Shown here piece by piece: positions 60,181-64,000 of a stretch of 64,000 bases of DNA (position 1 is its first letter; each line of letters begins with the position of its first letter). This DNA is from Curtobacterium sp. BH-2-1-1. GTDB taxonomy: Bacteria; Actinomycetota; Actinomycetes; Actinomycetales; Microbacteriaceae. The DNA is taken from positions 3,731,949 through 3,795,948 of the forward strand of contig NZ_CP017580.1 in the NCBI RefSeq assembly GCF_001806325.1. Direction: 5' to 3'. Both the position numbers and the translations under genes were made by a program. The notes under the pieces were generated by a model. It had not been told where the DNA came from and did not search any database. It saw only the letters and a program-made list of their open reading frames with translations.

Positions 60181-61436
60181 CAGGCGGAGGCCTCCGGTGC
60201 GGCCTCGGCGATGACCGAGCGCCCCTCGGCGAGCTCCTGCTCGACCGCGGCGATGAGGCGTTCCTCGAGCTCGGGCGCACCGATCTTCTGGATGACCTCG
60301 ACGAGGAAGCCGAGCACGACGAGACGACGTGCCTCTTCCTCGGGGATGCCGCGGGACTGCAGGTAGAACAGCTGCTCGTCGTCGAAGCGACCGGTCGCAC
60401 TCGCGTGACCGGCGCCCTCGATGTTGCCCGTCTCGATCTCGAGGTTCGGGATGCTGTCCGCACGCGTGCCGTCGGTGAGGACGAGGTTGCGGTTCTGCTC
60501 GTACGAGTCCGTGCCGTCGCCGGCGCGCCCGATGAGCACGTCGCCGATCCAGACCGTGTGCGCGCCCTGGCCCTGCAGCGCGCCCTTGTAGTTGACCCGA
60601 CCGCGCGTGTTGGGCGCGTCGTGGTTCACGTAGACCTGCTGCTCGATGTACTGACCGGCGTCGGCGAAGTACACGCCGTACATCTCGGTGTCGGCACCCT
60701 GCGCACGGAGGTGCGTCGAGGGGTTGACCCGGATGACGTCGCCGCCGAGCGAGACCACGACGTGCTTGAGGAAGGCGTCGCGGCCGACCTCGGCGAAGTG
60801 GGTCGACACGTGCACCGCGTCGTCGTCCCAGTCCTGCAGGCTGACGACCGTCAGGCGGGCGCCGTCGCGGACGACGATCTCGACGTTCTCGCTGAGGAGC
60901 GCCGAACCACGGTTGTCGAGCACGACGATGCCCTGCGCGTGCGCCTCGGCCGTGATGACCGTGTGCGCGGCGCGGGGCTGCGTGCCGAAGTCGGAGCGCG
61001 TGATCGTGATGAACTCGTGCGCCTCGGTGGACTTGACCGTGACGGCCAAGACCGCGTCGCGAGCGGTCCAGGCGGCTGCGGCGGCGCGGTCCTCGGGCAG
61101 GCCGGCGGTGCCGACGCGGGGGTCGTCGCTGCGACCCCACTCGACGTCGGCGCCGTCGGACTGGCGGGCGAGGAACGGGTAGGCGGATCCGTCGAGGCCA
61201 CCGTCGAGCAGGGGCTGGAGCTTCGCGAGGGGCGCGAACTTCCAGTTCACCTCTCGCCCGGTGACGGTCGGGAACGCGTCGACGTCACCGGACTGGAACC
61301 GCTCGGAGCGGGTCTGCACCGGGATCGTCTTGTCGGGCGCGTCCCAGCCGCCGTCGGAGTGTGCTCCGGCGCCGTGCTGCGTGGTCGCCGCGGGCTCGAT
61401 CGGCTGGTCGATGTGGGGAGGGGTGGTGCTGGACAT
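60180..61436 (-). CDS. sufD: SufD scaffold subunit
   Basis: SufD pairs with SufB in the Fe-S scaffold. The 418-residue protein has a helical N-terminal part and the right-handed beta-helix core (EMYGVYFADAGQYIEQQVYVNH, RGRVNYKGALQGQGAHTVW). FDDEQLFYLQSRGIPEEEAR is the C-terminal signature shared with SufB. Its ATG directly precedes the sufB stop with no gap. The first ~35 residues are low-complexity and unlike the core. Confidence 0.94.
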   Translation of the reverse strand: MSSTTPPHIDQPIEPAATTQHGAGAHSDGGWDAPDKTIPVQTRSERFQSGDVDAFPTVTGREVNWKFAPLAKLQPLLDGGLDGSAYPFLARQSDGADVEWGRSDDPRVGTAGLPEDRAAAAAWTARDAVLAVTVKSTEAHEFITITRSDFGTQPRAAHTVITAEAHAQGIVVLDNRGSALLSENVEIVVRDGARLTVVSLQDWDDDAVHVSTHFAEVGRDAFLKHVVVSLGGDVIRVNPSTHLRAQGADTEMYGVYFADAGQYIEQQVYVNHDAPNTRGRVNYKGALQGQGAHTVWIGDVLIGRAGDGTDSYEQNRNLVLTDGTRADSIPNLEIETGNIEGAGHASATGRFDDEQLFYLQSRGIPEEEARRLVVLGFLVEVIQKIGAPELEERLIAAVEQELAEGRSVIAEAAPEASA

Positions 61437-62855
61437 CTAGCCGACGGATCCTTCCATGCTCATCTCGATGAGCTTGTTGAGTTCGAGTGCGTACTCCATC
61501 GGGAGCTCGCGGGCGATCGGCTCGATGAAGCCGCGGACGATCATCGCCATCGCCTCGTCCTCGGGCATGCCGCGCGACATGAGGTAGAACAGCTGCTCCT
61601 CGCTCACGCGGGAGACCGTGGCCTCGTGCCCGAGCTGGACGTCGTCGACGCGGATGTCGATCGCCGGGTACGTGTCCGATCGGCTGATGGTGTCCACCAG
61701 CAACGCATCGCACCGCACGGTGTTCGCCGCGTGGTGGGCTGCCGGGTCGACCCGGACCTCACCGCGGTACCCCGCGCGACCGCCGCCACGGGCGATCGAC
61801 TTCGAGACGATCGAGGACGTCGTGTACGGCGCCATGTGGATCATCTTCGCGCCGGCGTCCTGGTGCTGGCCGGGGCCGGCGAAGGCGACGGAGAGCGTCT
61901 CGCCCTTGGCGTGCTCACCCGCGAGGTAGATCGAGGGGTACTTCATCGTCACCTTCGAGCCGATGTTGCCGTCGATCCACTCCATCGTGGCGCCCTCGTG
62001 CGCGATCGCACGCTTGGTGACGAGGTTGTAGACGTTGTTCGACCAGTTCTGGATCGTCGTGTACCGCACGCGGGCGTTCTTCTTCACGATGATCTCGACG
62101 ACGGCCGAGTGCAGCGAGTCCGACTTGTAGATCGGGGCGGTGCAGCCCTCGATGTAGTGGACGTAGGAGTCCTCGTCCGCGATGATCAGCGTCCGCTCGA
62201 ACTGGCCCATGTTCTCGGTGTTGATCCGGAAGTAGGCCTGCAGCGGGATCTCGACGTGGACGCCCTTCGGGACGTAGACGAACGAGCCGCCGGACCACAC
62301 GGCCGTGTTCAGCGCGGCGAACTTGTTGTCGCCGGCCGGGATCACGGTGCCGAAGTACTCCTCGAAGATCTCGGGGTGCTCGCGGAGCGCCGTGTCGGTG
62401 TCCATGAAGATGACACCCTGCTGCTCCAGGTCCTCGCGGATCTGGTGGTACACGACCTCGGACTCGTACTGCGCGGCGACGCCGGCGACGAGGCGCTGGC
62501 GCTCGGCCTCGGGGATGCCGAGCTTCTCGTAGGTCGCGCGGATGTCCTCGGGGAGGTCCTCCCACGACTGCGCCTGCTTCTCGGTGGAGCGCACGAAGTA
62601 CTTGATGTTGTCGAAGTCGATGCCCGTCAGGTCGGCACCCCACGTCGGCATCGGCTTGCGGCCGAACAGCTGCAGGCCCTTGAGCCGGTTCTTGAGCATC
62701 CACTCGGGCTCGGACTTGAGGTTCGAGATGTCGGTCACGACCTCTTCCGAGATGCCGCGGCGAGCAGAGGCGCCGGCCGAGTCGGAGTCGGACCAGCCGA
62801 ACTCGTATTGGCCGAGCCCTTCGAGCTCGGGACGGTCGATGAGCACGTCGGACAT
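61437..62855 (-). CDS. sufB: SufB scaffold subunit
   Basis: SufB assembles the nascent Fe-S cluster on the SufBCD complex. The 472-residue protein contains the long family core ([77 protein letters not shown]). No intein interrupts it, unlike in M. tuberculosis. ATG at 62855 has AGGAG seven bases upstream. No sufR repressor gene precedes it; the divergent gene is ctaA. Confidence 0.96.
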   Translation of the reverse strand: MSDVLIDRPELEGLGQYEFGWSDSDSAGASARRGISEEVVTDISNLKSEPEWMLKNRLKGLQLFGRKPMPTWGADLTGIDFDNIKYFVRSTEKQAQSWEDLPEDIRATYEKLGIPEAERQRLVAGVAAQYESEVVYHQIREDLEQQGVIFMDTDTALREHPEIFEEYFGTVIPAGDNKFAALNTAVWSGGSFVYVPKGVHVEIPLQAYFRINTENMGQFERTLIIADEDSYVHYIEGCTAPIYKSDSLHSAVVEIIVKKNARVRYTTIQNWSNNVYNLVTKRAIAHEGATMEWIDGNIGSKVTMKYPSIYLAGEHAKGETLSVAFAGPGQHQDAGAKMIHMAPYTTSSIVSKSIARGGGRAGYRGEVRVDPAAHHAANTVRCDALLVDTISRSDTYPAIDIRVDDVQLGHEATVSRVSEEQLFYLMSRGMPEDEAMAMIVRGFIEPIARELPMEYALELNKLIEMSMEGSVG

Positions 62856-63136
62856 GGTCTCCTCGTTTCCTTCTCGCGGCAGCGTCTTCGGGTGTCAACC
62901 CGTGGCGTCTGGACGCCATTCCACCGCAGACCCCCGACACGCTCGTCGCGCGCACGGTGGACACGGTGTTGCTCCCTCGCAACGTCGATGGTTCCACACA
63001 GCCCTGAGTGTCGACGTCCGGGGTGTGAACGGCGATCTCGGACCATTCGGAGCCGGCGCCTGCCTAGACTTGACTGCTGCTGAACCCTCGAATCCTACAG
63101 GTTCGCTGCACGGAACAACAGGAAGGCACCACGCTC
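62856..63136. other. sufB-ctaA divergent intergenic region
   Basis: No gene is seen in these 281 bases. TTGACT at 63070-63075 and TACAGG at 63096-63101, or TAGACT at 63065-63070 alone, are candidate elements for ctaA. I could not find a convincing sufB promoter or a SufR-like palindrome. Confidence 0.45.
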
Positions 63137-64000
63137 GTGACTCGCGTCGCATCCCCCGTCGACCAGGACGTCCGCCGTGCGCGGTGGTGGTCGCTCCCCC
63201 GTGTCGTCGACCAGCGTGTCGTCGTCCTCGCCTGGGCGTCCTTCGTCGTCGAGGTGATCCTGATCGGCACGGGCGGCCTCGTCCGCCTCACCGCATCGGG
63301 TCTCGGGTGCCCGACCTGGCCGAAGTGCACGGCGGACTCCCTCGTCTCGACGCCCGAGATGGGCATCCACGGCGTCATCGAGTTCGGCAACCGACTGCTC
63401 ACCTTCGTGCTCGTCGTCGTCGCGATCGCCATGTTCCTGCTCGTCGTCCGGATGCGCCGCACGCGCCCTGAACTGTTCTGGCTCGCGTTCGCCCAGGGCG
63501 CAGCGATCCCGGTGCAGGCCGTGATCGGCGGCATGAGCGTCTGGACCAACCTCAACCCGTTCGTCGTCGGGCTGCACTTCGTCGTCTCCGCCGCGCTCAC
63601 GGCGGTCACCGCCGCACTCGTCTACCGCGCCATGCGTGGTCCGCGCACCGCCGAGCGGCTCGTCCCCGGCTGGTACACGGGCGTCGTGCGCGGCACCATC
63701 GCCGCGGTCGTCGTCACCGTGCTCGTCGGCATCCTCACCACGGGCAGCGGCCCGCACGCCGGCGCCGACGAGGCGGTCGACGGCGGACGACTGCACCGCA
63801 CGGGCTTCGACCCCGCCGTGATGGAGCACCTGCACGCGATCCCCGCCTACGTGCTGTTCGCCCTGACCCTCGTCCTCGTGGTCGGCGCGGTGCGCCTGCG
63901 CCTGTCGAGCAAGTGGGCGCTGCTGCTCCTGGTGGTCGAGTTCGTCCAGATCGCCGTCGGGCTCACCCAGGCGCGCACGGGGCTGCCGGTCGGTCTGGTG
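63137..64000 (+). CDS. ctaA: Haem A synthase, N-terminal part (3' end outside window)
   Basis: CtaA oxidises haem O to haem A for cytochrome aa3 oxidase. 288 codons are present and no stop is reached. Hydrophobic segments alternate with GTGGLVRLTASGLGCPTWPKC (first loop with paired Cys), GIHGVIEFGNRLLTF (His), VVGLHFVVSAALTA (His) and MEHLHAIPAYVLF (His), the haem-ligand pattern of the family. GTG at 63137 has AGGAAGG about ten bases upstream. The neighbourhood (suf, ABC-F, SURF1 nearby) resembles the mycobacterial Rv1456c-Rv1473 region. Confidence 0.93.
   Translation, partial: MTRVASPVDQDVRRARWWSLPRVVDQRVVVLAWASFVVEVILIGTGGLVRLTASGLGCPTWPKCTADSLVSTPEMGIHGVIEFGNRLLTFVLVVVAIAMFLLVVRMRRTRPELFWLAFAQGAAIPVQAVIGGMSVWTNLNPFVVGLHFVVSAALTAVTAALVYRAMRGPRTAERLVPGWYTGVVRGTIAAVVVTVLVGILTTGSGPHAGADEAVDGGRLHRTGFDPAVMEHLHAIPAYVLFALTLVLVVGAVRLRLSSKWALLLLVVEFVQIAVGLTQARTGLPVGLV

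Overview
The window is high-GC actinobacterial chromosome with dense, mostly short-spaced operons. Mycothiol ligase (mshC), the pafB-pafC-tatC-helY block, a FAD-linked type II NADH dehydrogenase, trehalose synthase, Corynebacterium-type glycogen synthase and a sufB-sufD-Rieske-sufC-sufT order all point to Actinomycetota. The overall style (many leaderless starts, GTG starts, GC near 70 %) fits Microbacteriaceae, and Curtobacterium is my best guess. That last step is recall, not proof. No phage, transposase, CRISPR array or plasmid function was seen.

Layout. 1-9086 (all minus): lnt (cut by the window edge), helY, tatC, a repeat-filled gap where tatA would be expected, pafC, pafB, an FKBP lipoprotein, trmI and a HAD phosphatase. 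9246-13825: PAC2 protein (+) facing mshC-uppP and an M20 peptidase (-). 13998-18885 (+): tRNA-Leu(GAG), then a surface module made of an adhesin-like protein, a sortase-like protein lacking the usual arginine, and a one-piece membrane sigma factor (sigma2-sigma4, zinc-finger anti-sigma, transmembrane helix, Ig-like ectodomains). 18869-28765 (-): a CCA/poly(A)-polymerase-like HD protein, ndh, a start/stop-overlapped FUSC-dinB-helicase chain ending in a 69-residue protein, and an acyl-CoA dehydrogenase. 28789-34359: SGNH hydrolase, beta-lactamase-like serine hydrolase, polytopic membrane protein, GNAT and D-Ala-D-Ala carboxypeptidase. 34408-39780: a divergent amide/pyrimidine-type catabolic island around a FadR-type operator (amidohydrolase and DUF1097 leftward; GntR regulator, acetamidase/formamidase and AtzH-amidase fusion rightward). 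39821-48134: TrmH-like methyltransferase, sirtuin, histidine phosphatase, glycosyltransferase, alpha/beta hydrolase, treS, DEDDh exonuclease. 48135-48860: gene-free repeat block. 48861-55934: rpmE2, ABC ATPase, divergent glgA/glgC, serB, fabG, DUF3099, small Cys/His protein, SURF1. 56055-64000: ABC-F ATPase, bioY, suf operon, and ctaA (cut by the right edge).

The most unusual region is 14255-18885. The sigma-factor gene and the adhesin gene carry the same upstream motif (CGCGTGAYGAAACG, seven unrelated bases, CGGACTC), so the membrane sigma factor may control both itself and the adhesin. Two dispersed long-hairpin repeat families also stand out. Family 1 (core GGAGGCGCGG...CCGCGCCTCC) sits at gene ends and shows a compensatory base-pair change. 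Family 2 (GTCGAACCACG arms) occurs three times in 48164-48674 and once in the tatA gap, also with compensatory pairs. Finally, about 15 genes have a TANNNT box 6-8 bases before the start codon, which suggests widespread leaderless transcription; this rule was used to choose several starts.
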